Below, piece by piece: positions 1 to 7,481 of a DNA stretch of 16,647 nucleotides (its first letter is position 1; each line of letters starts with the position of its first letter). Source of the DNA: CAZMVY01 sp964617875 (GTDB taxonomy: Bacteria; Planctomycetota; Phycisphaerae; UBA1845; PWPN01). The position numbers and the translations under genes were made by a program. The stretch spans positions 1 through 16,647 of the forward strand of contig CAZUAI010000109.1 of NCBI GenBank assembly GCA_964617875.1, written 5' to 3'. Below the pieces are notes generated by a model. That model saw only the letters and a list, made by a program, of their open reading frames with translations, did not search any database and was not told the origin of the DNA.

Positions 1-223
1 TCATGAAAACGTAACCGCCCGGCACTAAACCACTTGGGACGGCAGTGCCATTCGGATCAGGAACCTTTCTTGCCCTGGACAAAACGCGTCGGGGCGTCCA
101 CCTCCCGTGAACACGGTGTTCTGCCTGTCCGGCAAATGTTCCTGCCCCCTTTCGCACGTACGGCGATGCACCCACGGTCCTGACCCTTCCTGCGTCCCGG
201 CGCTGGTCCGGGCGACGCCGGAG

Positions 224-252
224 TTGACTTGCCGGCCTGATTCCCCGAACAT
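224..252 (+). promoter_or_regulatory. Possible promoter of aroC
   Basis: TTGACT at 224-229 matches 5 of 6 bases of the -35 consensus. A 17-nt spacer leads to GAACAT at 247-252, only 3 of 6 for the -10. Transcription would start near 259, about 25 nt before the aroC start, leaving room for the AGGAG at 270-274. The weak -10 keeps confidence low. Confidence 0.35.
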
Positions 253-269
253 GGCGTTTTGGGTCGAAC

Positions 270-274
270 AGGAG
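270..274 (+). promoter_or_regulatory. Ribosome binding site deciding the aroC start
   Basis: AGGAG lies 9 nt before ATG 284. The in-frame ATG at 251 and GTG at 107 have no comparable site and would add residues unlike the family N-terminus, so ATG 284 is preferred. Confidence 0.6.
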
Positions 275-283
275 CTTTCAGGC

Positions 284-1639
284 ATGACCGGCTGCAACTT
301 CGGACGTCTGTTTCAGGTCGCCATTTCCGGCGGTTCCTACCAGGAAGGGCTCTGCGCCATCATCCAGGGCGTCCCGCCCGGGATGCTCCTCTCCGAACAG
401 GAGATCTACGGCGACCTGCTCCTCCGCAAGCCCGGGGCCGACGAGCTTTCTTCCCCGCGAAAAGAGCCCGACCTCCCAATCATCTACACCGGCCTGAATG
501 CCGCCGACACCGTCGAAAACGCCGGCAACCGGAACCACACGAACGGCACGCCGCTGACGGTCCTCATTCCGAATCTCGATCGTCACTTCATCCATGTGAA
601 ACAGTACCAGGATACAAATCGTACGCCCCGTCCCGGCCACGCCTCGTACGCCTCGTTCATCAAGTACGGCCCGGACGACGACGCGATCGGCGCCGGCATC
701 TTCAGCGGCCGCTATACCGCCCCGATCGTCGCCGCGGGCTCCGTCGCGCGAAAGGTCCTGGCGGCCTGCGGCATTCGCGTTTTCGCCTACGTCAAGGAGG
801 CCGCCGGCGTGCGGGCGAAGGACGTCGATCATGCCAAAGCCCTTGAGTCGGTCGAGGCCTTCCGGCGGATGCGGTGCGATCTGGACCCCTTCTACCAGGA
901 GGTCTACGTCAAGGGCCGCGTCACGATGGACATGCGATTCCTCGAGAAGGCCCGCATCTTCGCCGAGATCGAGAACGAGATCGATGCCATCCGCAACCGC
1001 GCTCCGCACCTGCTCGCCGGCCAGGTCGAGGACAAGTACGGCGTACACCCCGTCGTCAACTGCCCTGACCGCGACGCGGCCCGGGCGATGCTCGACGCCT
1101 GCAACCGCATCACCGCGACGGGCGATTCCTCCGGCGGCGTGGTCGAGGTCGTCGCCCTCGGCGTGCCGACGGGGCTGGGCGAGCCCGTGTTCGCCAAGCT
1201 CGACGCCGAGTTCGGGCGAATGCTCGGCATCGGCGCCGTCAAGGGCGTCGAGATCGGCGCCGGTTTCGCCGTCAAGGACATGACCGGCATCCAGTCCAAC
1301 GACGCGATGCGGGCCGCCGCCGGCAAGGTCGAGTTCGCCTCGAACAACGCCGGCGGGATCACCGGCGGCCTGGCCACCGGCCAGCCCATCGTCGCCCGCC
1401 TGGCCGTCAAGCCCACCCCCACGATCGACAAGCAGCAGCAGACGATCGACAAGTACACGCTCGAGAACAAGCCGCTCGCCGCCATCACCCGCCGCGACCC
1501 GACGATCGTTGCCCGCATCTGGCCCGTCGCCGAGAGCTACGTGTCGCTCATCCTGCTGGACAACCTGATGATCCACTACGGCTACCAGGCTCTTCGGACG
1601 CAGGTGGAAAAGGCCGTCGCGGGCACGCGCCGGCCCTGA
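284..1639 (+). CDS. aroC: Divergent chorismate synthase (long form, catalytic His replaced)
   Basis: Chorismate synthase (EC 4.2.3.5) converts 5-enolpyruvylshikimate-3-phosphate to chorismate with reduced FMN, the last shikimate step, in the cytoplasm. The 451-aa product shows the family fold signature throughout: NFGRLFQV at 5-12, RKPG near 46, RPGHASY around His119, FSGRYTAP, GDSSGGVVEVVA, GVPTGLGEPVF, AVKGVEIGAGFA, NNAGGITGG and KPTPTI, and RRDP with Asp405. It is longer than the usual 350-400 aa, with extra sequence between roughly residues 70-115 and 190-270. It departs strikingly at the usual GESHG motif, which reads GGSYQ (16-20), so the conserved catalytic His is Tyr19. The RSSARET-type loop reads IFSGRYT, similar to a clostridial-type loop that I recall as HFSGRLT. 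The second catalytic His (His119) is kept. It could be a working variant subfamily or a paralogue with changed activity. The family call is sure; catalytic competence is not. Confidence 0.9.
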   Translation: MTGCNFGRLFQVAISGGSYQEGLCAIIQGVPPGMLLSEQEIYGDLLLRKPGADELSSPRKEPDLPIIYTGLNAADTVENAGNRNHTNGTPLTVLIPNLDRHFIHVKQYQDTNRTPRPGHASYASFIKYGPDDDAIGAGIFSGRYTAPIVAAGSVARKVLAACGIRVFAYVKEAAGVRAKDVDHAKALESVEAFRRMRCDLDPFYQEVYVKGRVTMDMRFLEKARIFAEIENEIDAIRNRAPHLLAGQVEDKYGVHPVVNCPDRDAARAMLDACNRITATGDSSGGVVEVVALGVPTGLGEPVFAKLDAEFGRMLGIGAVKGVEIGAGFAVKDMTGIQSNDAMRAAAGKVEFASNNAGGITGGLATGQPIVARLAVKPTPTIDKQQQTIDKYTLENKPLAAITRRDPTIVARIWPVAESYVSLILLDNLMIHYGYQALRTQVEKAVAGTRRP

Positions 1640-1717
1640 TTGGGGCGACCGACGCACCGACGGGAACGCGGTCGGATTTCGCGCGTCAAGACGGTGTCCG
1701 GTCGATGCGGTTCCAGG

Positions 1718-2674
1718 TCACAGATCAGTGGATCTGCGAGGCGACGGCCAGAGCAGCGAGGCGATGATGGACAGCACAAGGGTCGCGCCGATGACGCCCA
1801 GCGAGGTGCCGGTGGAAATCTTGTACACCTCGGCCAGGAGCATCTTGGTTCCTACGAACGCGAGGATGAAGGACAGCCCGTAGTGGAGATGATGAAACAG
1901 CCGCATCACTCCGGCCAGGGCAAAGTACAGCGCCCGCAGGCCCAGGATCGCAAAGATGTTTGACGTGTACACGATGAAGGGATCCCGGGTAATGCCCAGG
2001 ACGGCCGGGATCGAATCGACCGCAAAGACGACGTCCGTCGTCTCGACGATCAGCAGCGTGACGAACAGCGGCGTAGCCAGGAGCCGACCGCCCTGTCGGG
2101 TGAAAAACCTCTGTCCGTCGTAGCCGGGCGTGACCGAGGCGAATCGGCGGAAGAGTTTCAGCACCGGGTTCTTCTCCGGCTCGATCTTCTTGTCCTTGGC
2201 CCAGACCATTTTGACGCCGGTCACGATCAGGAATACACCGAAGATGTAGACGACCCAGTGGAACATGTGGATCAGGGTTACGCCCGCGGCAATAAAGACC
2301 CCGCGTAGAATCAGAGCCCCCAGAATGCCCCAGAACAGCACCCGGTGCTGGTAGATCGCGGGCACCTGAAAGTATGTGAAGATCATCAGAAACACGAAGA
2401 TGTTGTCCACGCTGAGCGACTTTTCGATCAGGTAGCCGGTCAGGAATGCCAGCGCCGCCTGGCCTCTGGTGTAGCCTCCCGGAGTCTGGGGCCAGTAATG
2501 CCAGACGCCGAGGTTGAAGATCATCGCCAGCGTGACCCAGAAAATGCTCCAGCCGATGGCCTCCCGGAGCCGCACCTCGTGGGCTTTGCGATGAAAGACC
2601 CGAAGATCAAGCACCAGCATCGCGACCACGAAAACGCCGAAGCCGACCCACAGCAGCAGTTGGTCCTGGAGCAC
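1718..2674 (-). CDS. TerC/Alx-family integral membrane protein
   Basis: The 318-aa product is a multi-spanning inner-membrane protein of the TerC family (Alx/YkoY type), which is linked to tellurite resistance, pH response and, in several bacteria, manganese export. Visible family marks are LLLWVGFGVFVVAML at the N-terminus, the EKSLSVDNIFVF motif, and ETTDVVFAVDSIPAVL, whose acidic residues in membrane helices are typical for the family. Hydrophobic segments run through most of the protein, with a charged loop (KDKKIEPEKNP) in the middle. I chose GTG 2674 because family members start just before LLLWVGF and GGGGGA lies 9 nt upstream. GTG 2734 would add 20 basic, non-conserved residues. It lies 78 nt after pyrC on the same strand, so it may be the last gene of the pyr operon. 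A link to pyrimidine synthesis is not evident. Confidence 0.88.
   Translation of the reverse strand: MLQDQLLLWVGFGVFVVAMLVLDLRVFHRKAHEVRLREAIGWSIFWVTLAMIFNLGVWHYWPQTPGGYTRGQAALAFLTGYLIEKSLSVDNIFVFLMIFTYFQVPAIYQHRVLFWGILGALILRGVFIAAGVTLIHMFHWVVYIFGVFLIVTGVKMVWAKDKKIEPEKNPVLKLFRRFASVTPGYDGQRFFTRQGGRLLATPLFVTLLIVETTDVVFAVDSIPAVLGITRDPFIVYTSNIFAILGLRALYFALAGVMRLFHHLHYGLSFILAFVGTKMLLAEVYKISTGTSLGVIGATLVLSIIASLLWPSPRRSTDL
1721..1736. repeat. Perfect 6-bp hairpin at the end of the terC-like gene
   Basis: CAGATC-AGTG-GATCTG forms a 6-bp stem with a 4-nt loop over the last sense codons of the terC-like gene, in the 78-nt space where aroC and this gene converge. No T-run follows on either strand, so an intrinsic terminator is only a possibility. 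Confidence 0.3.
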
Positions 2675-2752
2675 GAAGTCTATCCCCCGGTGACGGCGCG
2701 CGACACGGAGCTTCGCCCCGATCCCCGGCAGCACTGCCCCTGTCTGCGCAAG

Positions 2753-4042
2753 CTATTCAGGTCCATGCTTGATCTCGCCGCCGACGATCGTCGCCACGGC
2801 GCGGCCGGTTACCTGCCAGCCGTCGAATGGGCAGTTCCGGCTCTTGGAATGGAAACTCCCGACGTCGATGGTCCACGCGGCCTTCGGGTCGATCAGCGTC
2901 ACGTCCGCGTCCGCGCCCTCCCGCAACGAACCCTTCGTCAGCCCGAGCACGCGGGCCGGCCGGGTCGTCATCCGCTCGATCAGCGCCGGCCAGTCGAGCA
3001 GGCCCGGCTCGATCAGCGCCTTCACGTATAACGGCAGCGCCGTCTCCAGGCCGATGATGCCGAACGGCGCGTCGTTGAACGTCAGCTCCTTCTCCTGCGT
3101 CGCGTGCGGCGCATGGTCGGTGACGAGGCAGTCGATCGTGCCGTCGACGACGCCGTCGAGGCAGGCGCGGACGTCGTCCCGCCCGCGGAGCGGCGGGTTC
3201 ATTTTCAGGTTGGGGTCGTAGGCGGCGCACGCCTCGTCGGTGAGCAGCAGGTGGTGCGGGCAGACCTCGGCGGTCACGCGGACGCCGTCGTGCTTCGCAC
3301 GCCGGACGAGGTTTACCGAGCCGGCCGCCGACACGTGCGCCACGTGGTAACGGGCGTTCGTCTCCCGCGCCAGCCGCAGGTCCCGCTGCAGGATGAGTTC
3401 CTCCGCCATCGCCGGTATGCCGGGCAGCCCCAGCCGCACGGAGGCATAGCCCGCGTGCATGACGCCGCCGGCGGAGAGGTCCCGGTCCTCGCAGTGCTGG
3501 ATGATGGGGCGGTCGAACATCCGGATGTACTGGAACGCCCGGAGCATGACGGCGGAGTTGGCGACGCAACTGCCGTCGTCGCTGAAGCCGACGGCGCCGG
3601 CCCGCACCATCTGGCCCATTTCGGCGAGTTCCTTGCCGGCCCGGCCCTTGGTGATGGCGCCGATGGGGAAGACGTTGCACCGGCCCGCCCGGGCGGCCTG
3701 GCGGTAGATGAACTCGATCGCGGTCGCGTCGTCAAGCGGCGGCCGCGTGTTCGCCATGCAGGCAATGCTGGTGAAGCCGCCCGCGACGGCCGCGGCGCTG
3801 CCCGAGGCAACCGTCTCCTCCTCCTCGTCGCCCGGTTCGCGGAGGTGTACGTGGATGTCGATCAGGCCGGGCGAGACGATCAGCCCTTTCGCGTCGATGG
3901 TCTGCTCGGCCTTCGCCGTCACGCGGCCGACCTGGCGGACCCGGCCGTCGGCCAGCAGCACGTCGCACACCTGGTCGAGGGACTGGCCGGGGTCGATCAC
4001 GCGGCCGTTCTTGATCAGTATCGTCGGTGGGGCCATGTTCAT
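2753..4042 (-). CDS. pyrC: Dihydroorotase (class I)
   Basis: Dihydroorotase (EC 3.5.2.3) cyclises N-carbamoyl-L-aspartate to dihydroorotate, the third step of pyrimidine synthesis, in the cytoplasm. The 429-aa protein has the normal class I length. It carries the metal motif DIHVHLREPG with His64 and His66, GFTSIACMANTRPPLDD, the substrate-loop region GAITKG, HCEDRDLS, VTAEVCPHHLLLTDE, and TDHAPHATQEKE near residue 310. The usual CMPNT reads CMANT here, a mild variation. The start ATG 4042 overlaps the pyrB stop as ATGA, so the two are probably translationally coupled. ATG 4036, two codons later, is an alternative. Class I dihydroorotases associate with aspartate carbamoyltransferase in some bacteria, for example Aquifex. 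The adjacent genes would allow that here, but the sequence does not show it. Confidence 0.96.
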   Translation of the reverse strand: MNMAPPTILIKNGRVIDPGQSLDQVCDVLLADGRVRQVGRVTAKAEQTIDAKGLIVSPGLIDIHVHLREPGDEEEETVASGSAAAVAGGFTSIACMANTRPPLDDATAIEFIYRQAARAGRCNVFPIGAITKGRAGKELAEMGQMVRAGAVGFSDDGSCVANSAVMLRAFQYIRMFDRPIIQHCEDRDLSAGGVMHAGYASVRLGLPGIPAMAEELILQRDLRLARETNARYHVAHVSAAGSVNLVRRAKHDGVRVTAEVCPHHLLLTDEACAAYDPNLKMNPPLRGRDDVRACLDGVVDGTIDCLVTDHAPHATQEKELTFNDAPFGIIGLETALPLYVKALIEPGLLDWPALIERMTTRPARVLGLTKGSLREGADADVTLIDPKAAWTIDVGSFHSKSRNCPFDGWQVTGRAVATIVGGEIKHGPE

Positions 4043-5049
4043 CCTGCGGTGTCCACGCCGGTCGCCTGATTCACGAGGAACAGCACGGCCATGCGGATGG
4101 CCAGCCCGTTGGTCACCTGCCGGAGGATGCTGCTGTTGGGGCCGTCGGCGACGTCGGCCGCCAGTTCGATGCCGCGGTTCACCGGCCCCGGATGCATGAC
4201 GAGAACGTCCGGTTTCGCCCGCTTCATCCGCTCCCGCGTCAGGCCGAAGAGGCGGATGTACTCCTCCGTGCTGGGGAAGACCTGGCTGGTGATCCGTTCC
4301 TTCTGGATGCGGAGCATGTTGACGACGTCCACCTTCGGCAGGATGTCGTCCATGCTGTGGCTGACCTCGCAGCCCATCGCCGCGATCCTGGCGGGCACCA
4401 GCGTGGTGGGCCCGACCACCGTCACCTTCGCGCCGAGCTTTGTGAGGCCCCAGATGTTCGACCGGACGACGCGCGAGTGGGCGATGTCGCCGACGATCGC
4501 CACGTGCAGACCGTCGATCCGCCCCTTGAGTTCGCGAATCGTGAAGATGTCGATGAGGCCCTGCGTCGGGTGCTCGTGCTGGCCGTCGCCCGCGTTGATT
4601 ACGCACCCCTTGACCTGCCGCGCCAGTTGGTGCGGGGCGCCCCCGGCCGAGTGCCGCACGACGAGGATATCGACGCCCATCGCCTCGATGTTCCGCACGG
4701 TGTCGAGGAGCGTCTCGCCCTTGTTCACGGAGGAGCCTGCCGCGCTGAACTCGAGGACGTCGGCCGAGAGCCGCTGCGCCGCGAGCGTAAAACTGTTTCG
4801 CGTGCGGGTGGAATCCTCAAAAAACAGATTCACAACGACCTTGCCGCGGAGCGCCGGAACCTTCTTGATGCTGCGGGTGGATACCTCTTTGAAGCTCTCG
4901 GCCATCTGGAAGATGTGCAGCAGCTCTTCCGCCGAGAGATCTTCGAGGCCCAGCAGGTGCCTCCGGCGCCATGTCAGCGCCGGCGGCGGCGGCGGCGACT
5001 TGGCAGCGTGCGGCGCAGGCCCGGGCGGGCGGTCGTGGGTCTCGTTCAT
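4039..5049 (-). CDS. pyrB: Aspartate carbamoyltransferase catalytic subunit
   Basis: This enzyme (EC 2.1.3.2) joins carbamoyl phosphate and aspartate to give N-carbamoyl-aspartate, the committed step of pyrimidine synthesis. The 336-aa product has FFEDSTRTRNSF, the carbamoyl-phosphate binding STRT motif, then KGETLLDT, DGQHEHPTQGLID with the HPTQ motif, GDIAHSRVVRSN, and HPGPVNRG near the C-terminus. These cover all standard active-site segments. An N-terminal extension of about 25 residues rich in proline and alanine precedes the first family helix (HLLGLEDLSAEE). No regulatory subunit (pyrI) is seen nearby. The start lies 4 nt after the pyrR stop, and GGAGG about 12 nt upstream, inside the end of pyrR, can serve as ribosome binding site. 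It overlaps pyrC by 4 nt. Confidence 0.97.
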   Translation of the reverse strand: MNETHDRPPGPAPHAAKSPPPPPALTWRRRHLLGLEDLSAEELLHIFQMAESFKEVSTRSIKKVPALRGKVVVNLFFEDSTRTRNSFTLAAQRLSADVLEFSAAGSSVNKGETLLDTVRNIEAMGVDILVVRHSAGGAPHQLARQVKGCVINAGDGQHEHPTQGLIDIFTIRELKGRIDGLHVAIVGDIAHSRVVRSNIWGLTKLGAKVTVVGPTTLVPARIAAMGCEVSHSMDDILPKVDVVNMLRIQKERITSQVFPSTEEYIRLFGLTRERMKRAKPDVLVMHPGPVNRGIELAADVADGPNSSILRQVTNGLAIRMAVLFLVNQATGVDTAG

Positions 5050-5053
5050 GCTC

Positions 5054-5572
5054 TTACAGAACCTCCACCCGCTCCTGGCCGTCGGTCTCGGTCAGGAGGA
5101 CGTTCACGGTCTTTTCCACATGCTCGACCTTGCAGGCGACAAAATCAGCCTGGATCGGCAACTCACGCCCCGGGCGATCCACCAGCACGGCGAGCCGGAT
5201 CGCGATGGGGCGCCCAAGGTCCGCGAGCGCGTCGAGGGCGGCGCGGACGGATCGCCCGGTGAACAGCACGTCATCCACCAGGATGATGTACCGACCGTCG
5301 ATGTCGAAGTCGATCTCGGTCTTCTGAAGGATGGCGGCGGGCCCCTTCTCGGCGAGGTCGTCGCGGTAGAGCGTGATGTCCAGGGCGCCGTGGGCCACGT
5401 CCCTGAAGCCGTCGCGATCGAGCACCTCGATCAACCGGGCGGCCAGCACATCGCCCCGGCTGCGGATCCCGATGACGCCGATCGAGGCGCCGGCGGGGAT
5501 CTGCTTTTCGATCGCACGGGCGAGCTGCCGGATCGCGTCGGCGATGCCCTTCTTATCGAGCAGAACCTGCAT
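5054..5572 (-). CDS. pyrR: PyrR bifunctional regulator / uracil phosphoribosyltransferase
   Basis: PyrR is a phosphoribosyltransferase-fold protein that in many bacteria binds pyr mRNA in response to UMP/UTP and often also makes UMP from uracil and PRPP. The 172-aa product shows the PRPP loop IILVDDVLFTGRSVRAAL near residue 100, the N-terminal IGVIGIRSRGDVLAARL segment, and LAVLVDRPGRELPIQADF, all typical, with the expected family length of about 175-180. ATG 5572 gives the standard family start (MQVLLDKKGIADAI). It is the first gene of pyrR-pyrB-pyrC, and a strong promoter lies 25 nt upstream. That spacing leaves too short a leader for the classic attenuator, so its regulatory mode here is open. 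Identification is firm; RNA-binding activity is inferred from family. Confidence 0.93.
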   Translation of the reverse strand: MQVLLDKKGIADAIRQLARAIEKQIPAGASIGVIGIRSRGDVLAARLIEVLDRDGFRDVAHGALDITLYRDDLAEKGPAAILQKTEIDFDIDGRYIILVDDVLFTGRSVRAALDALADLGRPIAIRLAVLVDRPGRELPIQADFVACKVEHVEKTVNVLLTETDGQERVEVL

Positions 5573-5596
5573 GATGGACAACCGTCTCCGGCGGGG

Positions 5597-5625
5597 AGGA
5601 TATGGGCGATTGCCGGAGCGGTCAA
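5597..5625 (-). promoter_or_regulatory. Promoter of the pyrR-pyrB-pyrC operon
   Basis: Read on the minus strand, TTGACC (5625-5620) is followed by a 17-nt spacer and TATCCT (5602-5597). These match 5 and 4 of 6 consensus bases. Transcription would start near 5590, giving an 18-nt leader that holds GGAGA before ATG 5572. Confidence 0.6.
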
Positions 5626-5632
5626 GCGTGAC

Positions 5633-5875
5633 GCCGGAAAGCGAAAAGGCGGAAATCAGGGACTGTGCCATCGCCGCCGGGCAGTGGGTTTCGGACCTGT
5701 TCCGATTCCGCGTGTTCCGGGTGTCCCGCGTTTCGGTTCTGTCTTCGCCGGGGCCGGGGAGCGCCGAACACCCGGAACACGAGCGAATGACCGATCCGCC
5801 GGCGTTTTCCTGGTCTTGCCGCCGGCGCGTTCCCGGAGGCGGCATCCAAAAAGGAGACTTCTTCGCTCTTCCGGC
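5633..5875. repeat. Nested inverted repeats, MITE- or REP-like block
   Basis: GCCGGAAAGCG at 5633-5643 is answered in inverted orientation by CGCTCTTCCGGC at 5864-5875 (one extra base). Inside lies a perfect 14-bp inverted repeat, CGTGTTCCGGGTGT (5711-5724) and its complement at 5768-5781, with a 43-nt loop. The block sits between the two divergent promoters without touching either. The nested symmetry resembles a small non-coding mobile or dispersed repeat. No target-site duplication was recognised. Confidence 0.4.
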
Positions 5876-5892
5876 TTCCCGCTTCCCGGTCG

Positions 5893-5921
5893 TTGCGTAC
5901 CGAAACGCCGTGGATTAGGCT
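5893..5921 (+). promoter_or_regulatory. Candidate promoter of the ABC permease, leaderless type
   Basis: TTGCGT (5893-5898), a 17-nt spacer and TAGGCT (5916-5921, TANNNT form) end 6 nt before GTG 5928. Transcription would begin at or next to the start codon. No Shine-Dalgarno is visible before this gene. Confidence 0.4.
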
Positions 5922-5927
5922 CGCGTC

Positions 5928-7481
5928 GTGGCCTCCCGAACCATTGGCATTCTTCTCTTTTTGGTGCATGCCGGCGTCGTCCTTGCGTCGCTGGCCGGGC
6001 CGGCGGTCATCCTGGTCGGCACGTTCCGGGACGACGGCCGGATCTCGCCGGCCGCCTGGCGGAACGTCTTCGGCGACCTGCCGCGGTGGGCTGCCCTCCT
6101 CCGCAACACGGCGGTGGTCTCCGGCGTGGCGGTGGCGGCCTGTATGGCAGCCGGTGCGGCGTTCGCGGCCATCGTGTTCAAGACCGACATCCGGCTTCGC
6201 GCCGCCGCCGCCGCCCTGCTGCTCCTGGCCGCCGCCATCCCGTTGTACGTCGTCAACGGCTCGCTGCTCTCGGTCATTGGTGTTCAGGCCGCGAAGGACT
6301 CGGCGGCCGTCGCCGGGCTGATCCATGCCGTCGCCCACCTGCCGATCGCGGTCCTGATCATCGGCGCCGCACTGCGGTCCGTGAGTTCGGACCTGGAGGA
6401 GACGGCGATGGTCGAGGGTGCCGGGGCGGTCCGGACCGTGCTGAGCGTTTCGCTCCGGATGGCCGGCAGCGGGCTCATCGCCGCGCTGGTCCTGGTGACG
6501 CTGTGGACGACGACGGACTACTCGGTGTCGGATGTGCTGCTCGTGCGGACTTTCGCGGAGGAGGTCTACACGCAGTACCAGCTTTGCGGACGGCCGCAGG
6601 AACCGGCGCTCGTGTCCGTGCCGCAGATCGTGCTGTTCGCCGGCCTGCTTTGGGCGTTGCGGCGAGGTTTCCTCGGCGGCGACCCGGCCGACGACGGCGC
6701 GCTCGTGGTCGGCGCACGGCGGCGGTTTCGAGCGGGGTCCTGGCGGATACCGTTGACGCTCGTGGCGGTGCCGACGGCGCTGACGCTGGCGGTGATGCCG
6801 ATCCTTTCGCTGGCCGCGCGCGTGCCGACGGCGCAAGACTTCGGCCGGATCGCATGGGGGTTCGGGCCGGAGATCGCCACGTCGCTGGCAACCGGCTTTG
6901 CCGCCGCCGTGCTGGTCGCCGTGCTGGGCGTCGGCTTGGCGTGGTATGCGGTGCGGCGCCCTCGGTGGCGAGGGCTGATCTCCGCGTACGTCATCCTGAT
7001 GCTCGCCGTGCCCGCGCCCGTCCTTGGCATGGGCATGATCCTGCTGTTCAACCGCCACGGCCTGCCGGGCCTGGTGTATGACTCGCCGCTGATTCTCGTG
7101 CTGGCGTACACGTTCCGGTTCCTGCCGGTCGCCGTGATCCTGCTGATCCCGGCCGTCCGGGCGGTCCCGGCGGAGTGCGAGCTTTCGGCGCGGGCCGACG
7201 GCTGCGGCGGCGTCGGCATCTGGTGGCACATCCTGTGGCCGTTGTGTCTGCCAACGGCGCTCGTCGTGCTGTTCGCCGTCATGGTGCTGTCCGTCGGCGA
7301 ACTTCCCTGTTCGCTGCTCGTCACGCCGCCGGGGTACAACACGGTAGGGGCGCGGTTCTTCAGCCTGATCCACTACGGCCTGTACCCGGATGCCGCTACA
7401 CTGTGTCTCGTGTCGATCGCCGCGGTGCTGATCCCGTGGGGAGGACTGACGTGGTTGCTGCGAAAGCGTCTGTTCGATTGA
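5928..7481 (+). CDS. ABC transporter permease, Fbp/ThiP-type double domain
   Basis: The 517-aa inner-membrane protein has about twelve hydrophobic segments in two homologous halves, the layout of FbpB/SfuB/ThiP-type permeases that move ferric iron, thiamine or related substrates with a periplasmic binding protein and an ATPase. Each half has an EAA-type cytoplasmic loop: LEETAMVEGAGAVRTVLSVSL near residue 157, and ECELSARADGCGGVG leading into WWHILWPLCLP near residue 416. Such loops contact the ATPase. The GTG start at 5928 has no Shine-Dalgarno; a -10-like TAGGCT lies 6 nt before it. The next gene, a binding lipoprotein, overlaps its 3' end by 31 nt, so both form one operon. No ATPase gene follows in the window. 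Substrate cannot be named from the permease alone. Confidence 0.9.
   Translation: MASRTIGILLFLVHAGVVLASLAGPAVILVGTFRDDGRISPAAWRNVFGDLPRWAALLRNTAVVSGVAVAACMAAGAAFAAIVFKTDIRLRAAAAALLLLAAAIPLYVVNGSLLSVIGVQAAKDSAAVAGLIHAVAHLPIAVLIIGAALRSVSSDLEETAMVEGAGAVRTVLSVSLRMAGSGLIAALVLVTLWTTTDYSVSDVLLVRTFAEEVYTQYQLCGRPQEPALVSVPQIVLFAGLLWALRRGFLGGDPADDGALVVGARRRFRAGSWRIPLTLVAVPTALTLAVMPILSLAARVPTAQDFGRIAWGFGPEIATSLATGFAAAVLVAVLGVGLAWYAVRRPRWRGLISAYVILMLAVPAPVLGMGMILLFNRHGLPGLVYDSPLILVLAYTFRFLPVAVILLIPAVRAVPAECELSARADGCGGVGIWWHILWPLCLPTALVVLFAVMVLSVGELPCSLLVTPPGYNTVGARFFSLIHYGLYPDAATLCLVSIAAVLIPWGGLTWLLRKRLFD
7437..7443 (+). promoter_or_regulatory. Ribosome binding site deciding the start of the binding lipoprotein
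   Basis: GGGGAGG lies 7 nt before GTG 7451, inside the end of the permease gene. It favours GTG 7451 over the TTG at 7478, which overlaps the permease stop. Confidence 0.7.

Larger units (their letters stand above)
1..283. other. Upstream region of aroC, no gene seen
   Basis: I find no convincing gene in this stretch. The short open frames that cross it lack family motifs and are by-products of high GC. It ends in a possible promoter and the Shine-Dalgarno of aroC. An upstream gene may end before the window. Confidence 0.5.
5573..5927. other. Divergent intergenic region between pyrR and the ABC permease
   Basis: This 355-nt spacer separates two divergent genes. It holds the pyr promoter at 5597-5625, a candidate permease promoter at 5893-5921, and between them a block with nested inverted repeats. 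I see no protein gene with family features and no recognisable PyrR-binding loop. Confidence 0.6.

Noticed and set aside
278..1657. Open frame of 459 codons opposite chorismate synthase
   Set aside because: The plus strand carries unmistakable chorismate synthase motifs over the same region. The antisense product is a Gly/Asp/Arg-rich shadow.
3100..4069. Possible plus-strand gene across pyrC
   Set aside because: The minus strand has all dihydroorotase motifs in order and the overlap with pyrB is typical of an operon. The plus-strand frames are shadows.
5573..5927. PyrR-binding attenuator or riboswitch in front of pyrR
   Set aside because: I could not find the typical PyrR anti-antiterminator loop, nor a GC hairpin followed by a T-run near pyrR. 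The promoter lies too close to the gene.
4091..7081. Open frame of 996 codons on the plus strand
   Set aside because: It runs antisense across pyrB and pyrR and in another frame of the permease. The product is rich in Arg, Ser and Pro with no family motif. It is a product of high GC content.
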